Notes: a model not told the origin generated them from the sequence alone. A stretch of 64,000 nt of DNA from SM1-73 sp964588305 (GCA_964588305.1 CAZPOP010000002.1:62001-126000), one strand, 5' to 3'. Positions 22,763-31,644 are shown, counted from the stretch's first letter. Program-made: numbers and translations.

Positions 22763-24466
22763 CTAGTCATTCTCCAAAGTGGATAGGTCCCCTACTGGTT
22801 CTCCTCTTTCCTGGGCGCGCAAGACCCTTCTCATGATCTTGCCGCTTCGAGTTTTTGGCAAGGAGTCGACGAATTCGATCTCCTGCGGCATGGCGATGGA
22901 CGACAACTTTTTACGAATGAAGTTCATGATCTCAAGCTCCAGGTCATCACTCGACTCGAATCCTGGTTTTAATGCCACAAAAGCTTTGACCACCTCCATG
23001 TTTATGGGATCCGGCTTTCCTATGGCCGCCGATTCTGCTACGGCTTCGTGTTCCAAGAGTGCGGACTCTATTTCAAAGGGACCCACCAGGTGTCCGGCAG
23101 CGTTGATCACGTCATCGTCCCGTCCCATGAACCAGAAATATCCGTCCTCATCGATGCTTGATCTGTCGCCGGTTACATACCAACCGTTCTTGAATTTGCT
23201 CTCATAACCCGTGGGATTATTCCAGTAAGTTCTGAATATCGAGGGCCAGGGTGGTTTCAAGGCCAGAAGTCCGGGTTGGTTTTTCTCGGTAATGGGCTCG
23301 AATTCGTGACTCAAGACTGCCGCCTTTATGCCGGGAAAGGGCTTTCCCATTGATCCCGGCTTGATTTCCATTCCGGGATAGTTTGAGATCAAAATGCATC
23401 CGGTTTCTGTCTGCCACCAGGTATCATGAAAAGGCAGACCATAGACCTCCTCTGACCAGATAACCGCTTCCGGATTCAGAGGTTCGCCCACAGAACATAG
23501 GTGGCGGAGCGACGAAAGGTCGTACTTCATGACTATCTCCTTACCGGCTTTCATCAACATACGGATAGCCGTGGGGGCGGAATACCAAACCGTTATCCTG
23601 TGTCTTTGGATCAACTCGTACCATTTCTCGGGAACAAAGCCCCCGTCCAAGACCACCTGGGTTATGCCCAAACTCCAGGGCCCAATAATCCCGTACGACG
23701 TGCCGGTCACCCATCCCGGATCCGCCGTGCACCAGTAGACATCATCCGGTCCTAAGTCCAGAACCCATTTTGTGGTCAAATATTGAGAGAAAACCGAAGA
23801 ATGAACATGCAGTGCACCTTTGGGCTGGCCGGTCGTGCCGGAGGTGTAGTGGAGAACCGAGGGTGTCTCCGCAGTGGAAGGAAAAGCTTCAAACGATTCG
23901 GTCCTGGGGGCCTTCTGGAAGGAAAAGGCCATTTCCCGCTCCTTAACCGGAATGCCCTCATCTTCCGACATCACCACAACGTGTCTTAAGTCCGGCAGTT
24001 TATCCTTGATCTTTCTTATTCTGGGCACCAGCTTTCTGGTGGTCAGGACGGCCGAGGCTTTGCAGTCCTGAAGTCTGGTTAGAAGCGATTCCTCTCCAAA
24101 AGCCGAGAAGAGAGGGACAACAATTCCTCCCATTTTCAAAATCCCTAAGAACGAAAAATAGAGTTCGGGGATTTTATCCATGAAAATCACGATGCGCTCG
24201 CCGCTTTTCATTCCTAGCCTATTGCTCAATAAGTGGGCGAATGAATTCGAGTGTATCTTCAAGTCCTCAAAAGTGTATTTCCTCACTTCGCCTGAGAAGC
24301 TTTCCCAGATTAAGGCCAACTTTTTGCCCAGACCCAAATCGCAGTTTCTGTCCGCACAGAAGTAGCCGATATTGAGGGGATCGCCCTCTTTGTACGAAAG
24401 CTCCTTTCTGGCTGTGGACCAATCGAAATCTTTGGATCTTTGCTCGTAGGAACCGATGTTGCTCAT
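22763..24466 (-). CDS. Acetyl-CoA synthetase-like AMP-dependent ligase
   Basis: 567 residues, close to Bacillus AcsA length. It adenylates a carboxylic acid with ATP and transfers it to CoA. The AMP-binding loop is YTSGTTGQPKGALH; TADPGWVTGTSYG and DTWWQTETG are typical of acetyl-CoA synthetases, the tryptophan in that motif favouring small acids such as acetate. The C-terminal lysine motif is LPKTRSGKIMRR. It has a good GGAGGAG site. It lies upstream of a carrier-protein gene and kbl. A longer-chain or carrier-protein substrate cannot be excluded from sequence alone. Confidence 0.85.
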   Translation of the reverse strand: MSNIGSYEQRSKDFDWSTARKELSYKEGDPLNIGYFCADRNCDLGLGKKLALIWESFSGEVRKYTFEDLKIHSNSFAHLLSNRLGMKSGERIVIFMDKIPELYFSFLGILKMGGIVVPLFSAFGEESLLTRLQDCKASAVLTTRKLVPRIRKIKDKLPDLRHVVVMSEDEGIPVKEREMAFSFQKAPRTESFEAFPSTAETPSVLHYTSGTTGQPKGALHVHSSVFSQYLTTKWVLDLGPDDVYWCTADPGWVTGTSYGIIGPWSLGITQVVLDGGFVPEKWYELIQRHRITVWYSAPTAIRMLMKAGKEIVMKYDLSSLRHLCSVGEPLNPEAVIWSEEVYGLPFHDTWWQTETGCILISNYPGMEIKPGSMGKPFPGIKAAVLSHEFEPITEKNQPGLLALKPPWPSIFRTYWNNPTGYESKFKNGWYVTGDRSSIDEDGYFWFMGRDDDVINAAGHLVGPFEIESALLEHEAVAESAAIGKPDPINMEVVKAFVALKPGFESSDDLELEIMNFIRKKLSSIAMPQEIEFVDSLPKTRSGKIMRRVLRAQERGEPVGDLSTLEND

Positions 24467-24789
24467 GTCAGACTACTCCTCCGTTCTTGAATCCTGCTGC
24501 CATAGAAATCTATAACCTTCTTCTTATCCTGTACATTATATGGAGCCGTTGAGGCGCGACGACGAATCTCTCAGCCGTGAAAGGTCTTGCCTGCTCTGGG
24601 TTTTGTAATTCTCTGCTAAAGATTCTTCTAGTTCAGTATCCATTTTCAGATATTCTCTTGTTGGCATCAGACGCTTTCATCGAATAGGGGTGTCATGCAT
24701 TACTAGTTCCGTGAACAATATCTTGATAGAGTGAGCGTTTTGCACACTGGAATCAGATCATTTTGCTCATGTCATTTCGAGTTACCTGC
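24467..24789. other. Intergenic region, no convincing gene
   Basis: A 43-codon minus-strand frame starting MPTREYLKMD (about 24680 down to 24550) has no ribosome binding site and matches nothing I recognise. No terminator or promoter stands out. Confidence 0.4.
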
Positions 24790-25044
24790 TCAACGATAGA
24801 CATCCCTACGATGAGCGAGAGAGACTATTTCTGTTTTCTTCTCTTTTTCGTTGATTGAATAGAGGATTCGATGATCGCCTACTCTTATCCGATATCCTTC
24901 TCGACTCTGAAGTTCTTTCATCCCAGAAGGTCGAGGATTATCTCTGAGGGAAAGGAGCCGCTTTATTATTCTGTCATGAATATTTCTGGGCAAACGGTCT
25001 AATTCCTTCTCTGCCGACCTCTTTAAATAGACTGAATAGGTCAT
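24790..25044 (-). CDS. RelE/ParE-family toxin
   Basis: 84 residues with the RelE fold pattern: YSVYLKRSAEKELDRLP, the central RLLSLRDNPRP..MKEL and the C-terminal GYRIRVGDHRILYSIN followed by VSLAHRRDVYR. RelE-type toxins cut mRNA on the ribosome; the basic residues R and K near the C-terminus are present. Its ATG overlaps the stop codon of the upstream gene (TAATG), the classic coupling of an antitoxin-toxin pair. Confidence 0.88.
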   Translation of the reverse strand: MTYSVYLKRSAEKELDRLPRNIHDRIIKRLLSLRDNPRPSGMKELQSREGYRIRVGDHRILYSINEKEKKTEIVSLAHRRDVYR

Positions 25045-25253
25045 TATTTATCTTTGCTTTTCCGATCAGCTAAATAATCCTCTAAGGGTCGTGAGGGCTC
25101 ATTCCGACGTTGCCGGAAGATGGCTATGTCGATTAAGTCTTCCATGAATTCACTGTCCTTTAGCAGTCTTTCAATAACGGACTGTTTTTCCTTTTTGGGC
25201 AGACCTCTAAAAGCCATCCAGAATACCTCCGCTTTTGCCTGAACAGCGCTCAT
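25044..25253 (-). CDS. Antitoxin of the RelE-type pair
   Basis: 69 residues from the ATG at 25253, chosen for a perfect AAGGAGGTTGAAA site; the open frame continues upstream but without a start signal. The protein is helical and acidic to basic (VIERLLKDSEFMEDLIDIAI ... PSRPLEDYLADRK), matching antitoxins that accompany YafQ/RelE toxins. It overlaps the toxin start by one base. It should bind and neutralise the toxin and repress the operon. Confidence 0.82.
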   Translation of the reverse strand: MSAVQAKAEVFWMAFRGLPKKEKQSVIERLLKDSEFMEDLIDIAIFRQRRNEPSRPLEDYLADRKSKDK

Positions 25254-25715
25254 TTTCAACCTCCTTATTATAGAGCAGATCGATACTTTTCCTCTTTTTG
25301 TTATAGGACGCCTTGGTCGCCTGCCATCATCATTGGCCTCGCGGGCGACGTGTCCGTGATGAACAGGCTGCTCAAGAGTCAAAAAGACCGACTGAATAAT
25401 AAGGATTGTCCCTTTTTTTTGCAAGTGTTTTCTTGAATTCGTCCCCAATGTCCTCACACAATCGTATGGTACGTTATGCTCCTGAAGGCAAGAGCGATAC
25501 AGTCACAGATACTGTCTGGACGATCAGTTGAGTTCGGCACCTCACGATCAGCCCACTTCCGGAACCCGGTCACTGCATCATGGCAGGGATAAATCAGTGG
25601 TAGTGTGCATAACCAGGCGAATGCAATCCTGTGTATGAGATTGTCTTTTTCTGGGTTTTGGGGGAAGTTCGAGGGGAAGGCAGGTTCAGGAGGGATTTTT
25701 GCGACCAGGCACCGG

Positions 25716-26399
25716 CTATTTCCGGCGCTCTCCGGTTTCCTCGATGTGGTGGCGGATGTCCTTGCCCTGCACCAGATAAATGACGTCCTCTGCGATGTTG
25801 GTGGCGTGATCGCCTATCCTTTCCAGATGTCGGGAAACCAAAACTATCTGCAAAGCCCGGGGTATGGTGGAGGTGTCACTTATCATAAAAGTAACCAGCT
25901 CTCTTAGGATTTGGGCCTTCAGTTCGTCTATCTCGTCGTCGCGAGTCAAGACCGACCGAGCCAAATCCACGTCTTGTCTTATGAAGGAATCCAGACTATC
26001 CCTGACCAGCCTCTGCGCCAAATCCGCCATGCGAGGGATGTCTATATAGGGTTTCAGCGGGGGACGCTTAATCAACACCGAAGCACACTCGGCAATGTTC
26101 ACCGCCATGTCGCCGATCCTTTCCAACTCGCTGTTGATCTTCATGGCGGAGGTGATGAATCTCAGATCAGTGGCCATTGGCTGTTTCAACGCCAAAAGTT
26201 TCAAGCATAAATCGTCGATTTCTATCTCCAAGAGATTCACCTTTTTTTCTTCGGCGTACACTTCCTTGAAGAGGGATTCGTCCCTTTTGGTCAGAGATTC
26301 GATCGCTTTGTGGATCATGGATTCAGCCAGGCCGGCCATGGTAATGAGCTTTTGCTTAAGTGTACTCAACTCCTCATCAAAATGCCTGTGAACAACCAT
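25716..26399 (-). CDS. phoU: Phosphate transport regulator PhoU
   Basis: 227 residues from the ATG at 26399 (GGGAG site); two PhoU helical repeats. The family metal-binding motifs are seen as ERIGDMAVNIAE (first repeat) and ERIGDHATNIAEDV (second repeat). PhoU links the Pst transporter to the PhoR sensor and keeps the Pho regulon off when phosphate is plentiful. It is the last gene of the pst cluster, 20 bp after pstB. Confidence 0.95.
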   Translation of the reverse strand: MVVHRHFDEELSTLKQKLITMAGLAESMIHKAIESLTKRDESLFKEVYAEEKKVNLLEIEIDDLCLKLLALKQPMATDLRFITSAMKINSELERIGDMAVNIAECASVLIKRPPLKPYIDIPRMADLAQRLVRDSLDSFIRQDVDLARSVLTRDDEIDELKAQILRELVTFMISDTSTIPRALQIVLVSRHLERIGDHATNIAEDVIYLVQGKDIRHHIEETGERRK

Positions 26400-26419
26400 T
26401 TTTTTCTCCCTTCGAACTC

Positions 26420-27301
26420 TTATCCGAAACGTCCGGTGACGTAATCTTCGGTCTTTTTGTCGGTGGGATTGGTGAAGATATCCGAAGTCCGGTCGAACTC
26501 CACCAGCTCGCCCAAAAAGAAGAATCCAGTGTAATCGGAACATCGGGCTGCCTGCTGCATGTTGTGAGTGACGATTACGATGGTGTATTTCTTTTTTAAA
26601 TCCTGGATCAGCTCCTCGATTTTCGCGGTGGAGATGGGGTCCAAAGCGGAAGCAGGTTCGTCCATCAATACCACCTCCGGCTGTATGGCTAAAGCCCTGG
26701 CGATGCAGACCCTCTGCTGTTGCCCTCCGGAAAGGTCTAAAGCCGATGTGTGAAGCTTGTCTTTCACCTCATCCCATAATGCGGCGTCCTTCAAAGCCTT
26801 TTCTACCACCCCGTCCAGGGTGCTTTTGTCCCGGAGCCCTCCGATCCTTAAACCATAAGCAACGTTTTCCAGAATAGATTTGGGAAAGGGATTTGATTTC
26901 TGGAAGACCATTCCTACCCTTCGGCGAAGTGTGGATAAGTCGATGTTGCTCCTATAGATGTCCATCCCATCCAGAAGAACCTTGCCTTCGATTCTTGTGT
27001 TGGGAATGATGTCGTTCATTCTGTTCAGAGTCCTGAGGAAAGTGGATTTCCCGCATCCTGAGGGGCCGATAAGGGCGGTAATATGGTGTTCTCGAATAGG
27101 TAAGCTCACGTCTTTCAAGGCCAGAGTAGTCCCGTAATAGAAGCTCAAATTCTCGGTTGACATCTTTATCTTGTCTGAACTCGAGCTCCTTTCCTCAACG
27201 GATAGAGTATTAGGTTTCTTCTCGGTGATTGTTTCGGTATTGCCGTTTTTTAAGTCCGGTTCGGACAATTCCAGCTCCTCTTGGTTTTCTGCCAGCTTCA
27301 T
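26420..27301 (-). CDS. pstB: Phosphate ABC transporter ATP-binding protein
   Basis: The PstB ATPase core starts at about MSTENLSFYYG (27163). Walker A is GPSGCGKST, the signature is LSGGQQQRVCIARAL and Walker B is EVVLMDEPASALDP. The reading frame continues upstream for 46-62 codons of acidic, low-complexity sequence; a strong AAAGGAGGGG site lies over the pstA stop codon, so an extended N-terminus is likely, but the precise start (GTG at 27349, ATG at 27301 or ATG at 27163) is uncertain. It energises phosphate import through PstC/PstA. Confidence 0.9.
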   Translation of the reverse strand: MKLAENQEELELSEPDLKNGNTETITEKKPNTLSVEERSSSSDKIKMSTENLSFYYGTTLALKDVSLPIREHHITALIGPSGCGKSTFLRTLNRMNDIIPNTRIEGKVLLDGMDIYRSNIDLSTLRRRVGMVFQKSNPFPKSILENVAYGLRIGGLRDKSTLDGVVEKALKDAALWDEVKDKLHTSALDLSGGQQQRVCIARALAIQPEVVLMDEPASALDPISTAKIEELIQDLKKKYTIVIVTHNMQQAARCSDYTGFFFLGELVEFDRTSDIFTNPTDKKTEDYVTGRFG

Positions 27302-27326
27302 ATTTACGCTCAATATCTTACAAAGT

Positions 27327-28238
27327 TTAACGACCCCTCCTTTGAGCACTTCTGATCTTGCTGCGGATCAGAACGGCCAATAGATTCAAAGCAAAAGTCA
27401 ACATCAAAAGCACCAGAACCGTGCCGTAAAGTATGGGCTTGGTTGCCTCCACGTCGGGGGATTGAGTGGACATGACGAATATATGATAACCCAATTCCAT
27501 GAATTGATCGTTCAATTTGTGAGGCAGGTAAGGCAGAAAGTAGGCGGCTCCGGTGAACATGATGGGAGCCACCTCTCCGGCTCCCCGGCTGATGGCTAAG
27601 ATGCTTCCTGTCAGAATTCCGGGTACCGAATGAGGTAAGACTATCCTACGAATGGTCTGCCACTTGGTTCCCCCCAGAGCGTAACTGGCTTCCCGATATT
27701 CATCGGGAACTGCCCGCAAAGCCTCTTCCGTTGATACGATCACCACCGGCAGGGTAAGAACCGCTAAGGTTAAGGAAGCCCAGATAATGGCCGGCTGACC
27801 CCAGGCAACTTCACCTCCTAAGAAGATTTTGTCGATTCCCCCGCCGATGAAACTGACGAAGAACCCCAGTCCGAACAGACCGAACACAATGGAAGGGACT
27901 CCTGCCAGGTTACTCACCGCCACTCTGATGAGCCGAGCCGTCTTTGAATCCGGTTTAGCGTACTCGTGCAGGTGCACTGCGGTCAAAACGCCCAAAGGTA
28001 CCACAGCTATGGTCATCAGTATCACCAGTGCCACCGTTCCGAAGATGGCCGGAAAAATTCCTCCAGCAGTCATCCCTTGCTCTGGAGCCTTGGTGAGAAA
28101 TTCGCGAGAGATCCGACCATGTCCGTTTACCACGACATTTCCAACGATCAGTGCTAACATAGCAACGATTATCAGGCTGGCCAGAATGGTTAGTCCCTTG
28201 AAGGCGAATCCCTGGATTTTTACCGTGTTTTTGGGCAT
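27327..28238 (-). CDS. pstA: Phosphate ABC transporter permease PstA
   Basis: 303 residues with about six membrane helices. The family motif EALRAVPDEYREASYALGGTK marks the cytoplasmic loop that contacts PstB, followed by the GILTGSILAISRGAGEVAP segment. It forms the membrane channel with PstC. It starts 13 bp after pstC, so the two are co-transcribed. Confidence 0.95.
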   Translation of the reverse strand: MPKNTVKIQGFAFKGLTILASLIIVAMLALIVGNVVVNGHGRISREFLTKAPEQGMTAGGIFPAIFGTVALVILMTIAVVPLGVLTAVHLHEYAKPDSKTARLIRVAVSNLAGVPSIVFGLFGLGFFVSFIGGGIDKIFLGGEVAWGQPAIIWASLTLAVLTLPVVIVSTEEALRAVPDEYREASYALGGTKWQTIRRIVLPHSVPGILTGSILAISRGAGEVAPIMFTGAAYFLPYLPHKLNDQFMELGYHIFVMSTQSPDVEATKPILYGTVLVLLMLTFALNLLAVLIRSKIRSAQRRGR

Positions 28239-28251
28239 TCAAGGAAATCCC

Positions 28252-29259
28252 TTATCTTTTCTCTCCGGTGAGCTTGGCTTTCAGTTTTTCCACAAACATG
28301 GCTCCCGAGAGATTCATTATGAAAGTGACAACGAAAAGGAGCGCCCCGATGAAAAAGAGCGCATGATAGTGAGCGCTTCCGAAGACGACCTCACCTAGCT
28401 CTGCAGCAATGGTGGCAGAAAGCGTCCTGATCGACTCTCCGAAATTCCAGGAGATTATGGCGGCATTTCCGGATGCCATCAAGACTATCATGGTTTCTCC
28501 TACCGCCCGACCAAATCCTAACACCATCCCGGCGAAGATTCCCGGCAAGGCGGCTGGCAAAGCCACTGTCCAGGCGGTCTGCCAGGACGTTGCCCCCAAA
28601 GCCAGGGAAGCCTCTCTGTACCGTTTGGGAACTGCGTTCAAGGCGTCCTCCGACACCGTGTAGATTATGGGTATGACCGCCAGACCCAGTGCCATTCCAG
28701 CATTTACGGCATTCAATCGAAAGGTGAAATGAAAAATGCTGTGAATGATGCTTGCCAGAACAATCAGAGCAAAAAAGCCCAATACCACCGAGGGTATGCC
28801 CGCCAGAAGTTCTATTATGGGCTTGATGATCTCTTTTACCCAATTGGGAGCAAACTCCGAAGTGAAGATAGCTGCCGCAATAGCCAAAGGAGCGGCGAAA
28901 AGCAAGGCGATAAAGGTCGCTTTGAGAGTGCCCACCACCAAAGGAATGATGCTGTATTTCGGCCTTTCCGAAACCGGCTGCCAGATGAAATCAGGTGAGC
29001 TATCCGCAGTATACCTGTGAGGGAGGAAAAACTCAGAGAGGCTGGCCTCCTCGTGGACCTCAGCGCTGGTCAGAACCGGCAGAGCTTCCCTGCCCACGAA
29101 GATGAAAATAAGAATTATGGCACCAATCGCCATGGTGGCATTTAGAAGAATAAATCTCTCTATCAGCCATTCTCTTATGCGCCCTCTGCGCCTATGACCA
29201 AACTCGATTCTTTGGGTTTTTTCTTCTTTAACAAATGCGGTATCGCTTTGCTTCACCAT
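28252..29259 (-). CDS. pstC: Phosphate ABC transporter permease PstC
   Basis: 335 residues. A basic cytoplasmic N-terminus is followed by about six helices; DALNAVPKRYREASLALGAT is the ATPase-contact loop and GIFAGMVLGFGRAVGETM the following conserved segment. A periplasmic loop (about residues 60-105) is longer than in E. coli. The gene is separated from pstS by 74 bp that hold a strong stem-loop. Ribosome binding site GAGGT. Confidence 0.95.
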   Translation of the reverse strand: MVKQSDTAFVKEEKTQRIEFGHRRRGRIREWLIERFILLNATMAIGAIILIFIFVGREALPVLTSAEVHEEASLSEFFLPHRYTADSSPDFIWQPVSERPKYSIIPLVVGTLKATFIALLFAAPLAIAAAIFTSEFAPNWVKEIIKPIIELLAGIPSVVLGFFALIVLASIIHSIFHFTFRLNAVNAGMALGLAVIPIIYTVSEDALNAVPKRYREASLALGATSWQTAWTVALPAALPGIFAGMVLGFGRAVGETMIVLMASGNAAIISWNFGESIRTLSATIAAELGEVVFGSAHYHALFFIGALLFVVTFIMNLSGAMFVEKLKAKLTGEKR

Positions 29260-29274
29260 TCAGCTTGTACCTCA

Positions 29275-29319
29275 AGAAAAGGGGTTAGCCAATTCCTTCA
29301 TTCAGTTGGCTAACCCCTT
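29275..29319 (-). terminator. Strong stem-loop between pstS and pstC
   Basis: A perfect 14-bp stem (AAGGGGTTAGCCAA at 29279-29292 and TTGGCTAACCCCTT at 29306-29319) with a 13-base loop is followed on the minus strand by TTTTCTT. It may end part of the transcripts or protect pstS mRNA, giving more PstS than permease. Confidence 0.8.
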
Positions 29320-29333
29320 AGCTGAGACAAAAT

Positions 29334-30212
29334 CTACTTCTTTTCTGGCGTAACCTCTTTCTTGCTTTCTTTCTCGGTCTCTTTCTTGGCAGGTAATGGG
29401 AAGTATCCGACCTCCTCCACCATCTTCTGTCCTTCGGGGCTCAATATCCAATTCACCAACTCCTTGATATCACCTTTGGGAGAGCCAGCCGTATACCAGA
29501 ATAGATACCGGCTGATGGGATACTTGCCCGAGACGATATTCTCCATGGTTGGCGGGTAATAACCGGACTTTTCGTCACAGGCCACCTGTAATTCTTTCAC
29601 ACCTTTGGCGTAAGCTGCGCCGCCGTATCCAATCCCGTTCTCGTCTTTGGCCACAGCATTGACTATGGCTGCCGTGCCCGGTAGAGGTTGCACTCTGACC
29701 GCGTAGTCCTCCTTGTTTAAAACATGCTCTTTGAAGAAGACGTGAGTGCCGGAGCTGTTCTCCCTTCCGTAGAGGACCATCTTTGCGTCTTTACCGCCAA
29801 CTTCATTCCAGTTCTTGATCTTAGCCTGAAAAATGCCTTTCAGTTGAGCAAAGTTCAGCTTTTCCACCGGGTTCTTTTCGTTGACATATAGAGTTATTCC
29901 ATCCAACGCCACCGGAATCTCGTAGGGACCAACCCCTCGTCTCTCCAACATCTTATCTTTCTCTTTGTCTTTCATCGCACGAGAGGCTTGAGCGATATCG
30001 GTGGTGCCGTTTATCAAAGCGGAAATACCGACACCACTTCCGCCACCGGTTACCTGGATCACGGTTCCTGGGTGTTTCTTCATATACACTTCCGCCCACC
30101 TCTGACCCAGGATCAGAAGCGTATCCGAGCCTTTGAGCGTAATGGACTTGGCTGCAAAGACCAAACTACCTAAGAAAGCCAATCCAATCATTAGGAAAGT
30201 CACCTTTTTCAT
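29334..30212 (-). CDS. pstS: Phosphate-binding periplasmic protein
   Basis: 292 residues. A signal peptide ends near LVFA (residue 20). Phosphate-binding loops are visible in TLKGSDTLL, TGGGSGVGI and ENSSGTHVFF. A Lys/Glu-rich tail (ETEKESKKEVTPEKK) extends beyond the fold. It captures phosphate in the periplasm for PstCAB. It has a strong AAAGGAGGT site and a clear Pho-box promoter just upstream, so it should be induced by phosphate shortage. Confidence 0.95.
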   Translation of the reverse strand: MKKVTFLMIGLAFLGSLVFAAKSITLKGSDTLLILGQRWAEVYMKKHPGTVIQVTGGGSGVGISALINGTTDIAQASRAMKDKEKDKMLERRGVGPYEIPVALDGITLYVNEKNPVEKLNFAQLKGIFQAKIKNWNEVGGKDAKMVLYGRENSSGTHVFFKEHVLNKEDYAVRVQPLPGTAAIVNAVAKDENGIGYGGAAYAKGVKELQVACDEKSGYYPPTMENIVSGKYPISRYLFWYTAGSPKGDIKELVNWILSPEGQKMVEEVGYFPLPAKKETEKESKKEVTPEKK

Positions 30213-30245
30213 GATTCTTTACCTCCTTTGGTATGAATCCTTCGG

Positions 30246-30319
30246 ATCATACTTTTGACATCCTTCTTATGTCTCATTTGTGTTAAATCTGTATTAAGTT
30301 TATGTTAAGTTTGTGTTAA
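30246..30319 (-). promoter_or_regulatory. PhoB/PhoP box array and promoter of pstS
   Basis: On the minus strand, four TTAACA-like units (TTAACA, TTAACA, TTAATA, TTAACA) begin every 11 bp, occupying 30314-30319, 30303-30308, 30292-30297 and 30281-30286. A fifth degenerate unit, GAGACA at 30270-30275, doubles as a -35 box and is followed after 18 bp by TATGAT (30246-30251) as -10. The pattern equals the Bacillus PhoP consensus TTAACA-N5. Confidence 0.85.
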
Positions 30320-30322
30320 CTT

Positions 30323-31357
30323 TTAGAACTTGAACAGAGCGTTTAACACGAACATATCCTGGGCATCCTCGGTTTTCGTTTTCTCTCTCTGGAAGTTGGG
30401 CATGAGGTTGAAGCCCTCGACAATTTCCCACTCCACTCCGGCAATCAGATATTCCTTCTCGTTATCAGCGGTGTCAGTGTCCTTGTCGTAGAGGTCATAT
30501 CTTCCCACCAGAGCCATTTTCCTTAGGAATGGGCTCTTAGCCATCGGGAACTTGACATCACCATAAAGAGAGATACCATCCTTCTTCAAGTCTTCAGTAT
30601 CCCCAGGGTCAGGACGATCCCACGAAATGAAATATTCGCCGGAGAGCTTGACAATTCCACCATAGGCAAGGCTTGCCAGGCCCGCCACCCTGTCCTTCTT
30701 GTTGTCTGAGGTTATGTCCGGCTCATCAGAGAATCCCTTGTAATAGTATCCACCAACCAGGCTGGCAGCCAGATCAGGAACCTCCATCAAGGGTCTGAAG
30801 AAGACAAAGGCCGAAATATCCTTGTACCGGTTTTCCTCACTGCCTTTGTAGCCGGGACCTTGAAGCAACTGAACGGAGCCGTGCCCGTAACCTTTGGGAA
30901 ATTTGACGACGTAGGATATACCATAGTCTGCTGAAGGGAGAGCCTTGCACTCATCCATCAGGGTCTTAGCCACGTATCTTCGCCCCCAGACTTTGTTCAT
31001 GTAATCTATCCATCCGGTCTGCTGTAAACCAAACCTTATGGTGGAATGAGGAATAACCTTTTCTATATTCCAATCCAGGTAGGCATATTTGAGATAGATC
31101 TCTCTTGCGTCGCCGTGCATTTTGGCGACGTCCGCGGTTATTCGCACCGAGACTTCTTTGCTCAGATTACTCTTCAGTGTAACATAAGCTCTGCTCAGAT
31201 CAAATTTATTATACCCCTTCCCGCGACCGTTGTCAGTCAAGTCTGTTGTATGAAAAACATAAACTCTCCCCCCTACCTTGGTATCCGCTGACCAGATACG
31301 AGTTGCATGAAATCCTATCACACCCACCAGCAGTATAAGAATTAGCTTACTCTTCAT
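30323..31357 (-). CDS. Phosphate-starvation outer-membrane porin (OprP/OprO-like)
   Basis: 344 residues. A signal peptide ends near IWSA (24); the rest is beta-rich with alternating patterns and ends in phenylalanine, as outer-membrane barrels do. Segments such as RAYVTLKSNLSKEVSVRITADV and an RFGLQQTGW stretch match phosphate-selective porins and related barrels. Between phoR and pstS and preceded by its own Pho-box array, it probably admits phosphate or polyphosphate. Anion selectivity itself cannot be seen. Ribosome binding site AGGAG. Confidence 0.82.
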   Translation of the reverse strand: MKSKLILILLVGVIGFHATRIWSADTKVGGRVYVFHTTDLTDNGRGKGYNKFDLSRAYVTLKSNLSKEVSVRITADVAKMHGDAREIYLKYAYLDWNIEKVIPHSTIRFGLQQTGWIDYMNKVWGRRYVAKTLMDECKALPSADYGISYVVKFPKGYGHGSVQLLQGPGYKGSEENRYKDISAFVFFRPLMEVPDLAASLVGGYYYKGFSDEPDITSDNKKDRVAGLASLAYGGIVKLSGEYFISWDRPDPGDTEDLKKDGISLYGDVKFPMAKSPFLRKMALVGRYDLYDKDTDTADNEKEYLIAGVEWEIVEGFNLMPNFQREKTKTEDAQDMFVLNALFKF

Positions 31358-31527
31358 CTTTTCTCCTCATAGGATTTTGAGATTTCACCTAACCTCCGAA
31401 CGCCGGGAACCTCTAACTTTGGTTCCTAAGCAATCTGATTACAATCCCTTACGAAAATCTTTGTCTATAGGAACCGTTTCTCATTTCAACCTCCTTTCTC
31501 TTGTTTTGCCAATAACAACGAAAGCTG

Positions 31528-31566
31528 TGTTTGGAGAATATTAGGTTTCTGTTAAATTTGGGTTAA
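31528..31566 (-). promoter_or_regulatory. Second Pho-box array, upstream of the porin gene
   Basis: Minus-strand units TTAACC (31566-31561), TTAACA (31555-31550), CTAATA (31544-31539) and CAAACA (31533-31528) follow an 11-bp period. The array is about 170 bp from the porin start; the -10 is not clear. Confidence 0.6.
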
Positions 31567-31617
31567 ATGTGGGGCCCTGGTTCGCACTTCTCTTGGGTGC
31601 GGAAAGAACCTAACTCC

Positions 31618-31644
31618 AATAAAAAAGGCGGAAAAGCTTCCGCC
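31618..31644 (-). terminator. Rho-independent terminator after phoR
   Basis: A perfect 7-bp stem GGCGGAA / TTCCGCC with a 4-base loop is followed on the minus strand by TTTTTTATT. It ends the phoBR transcript before the Pho-box array of the porin gene. Confidence 0.85.

Noticed and set aside
24550..24680. A 43-codon minus-strand frame downstream of the RelE toxin
   Set aside because: No ribosome binding site, no recognised family and no coupling to a neighbour.
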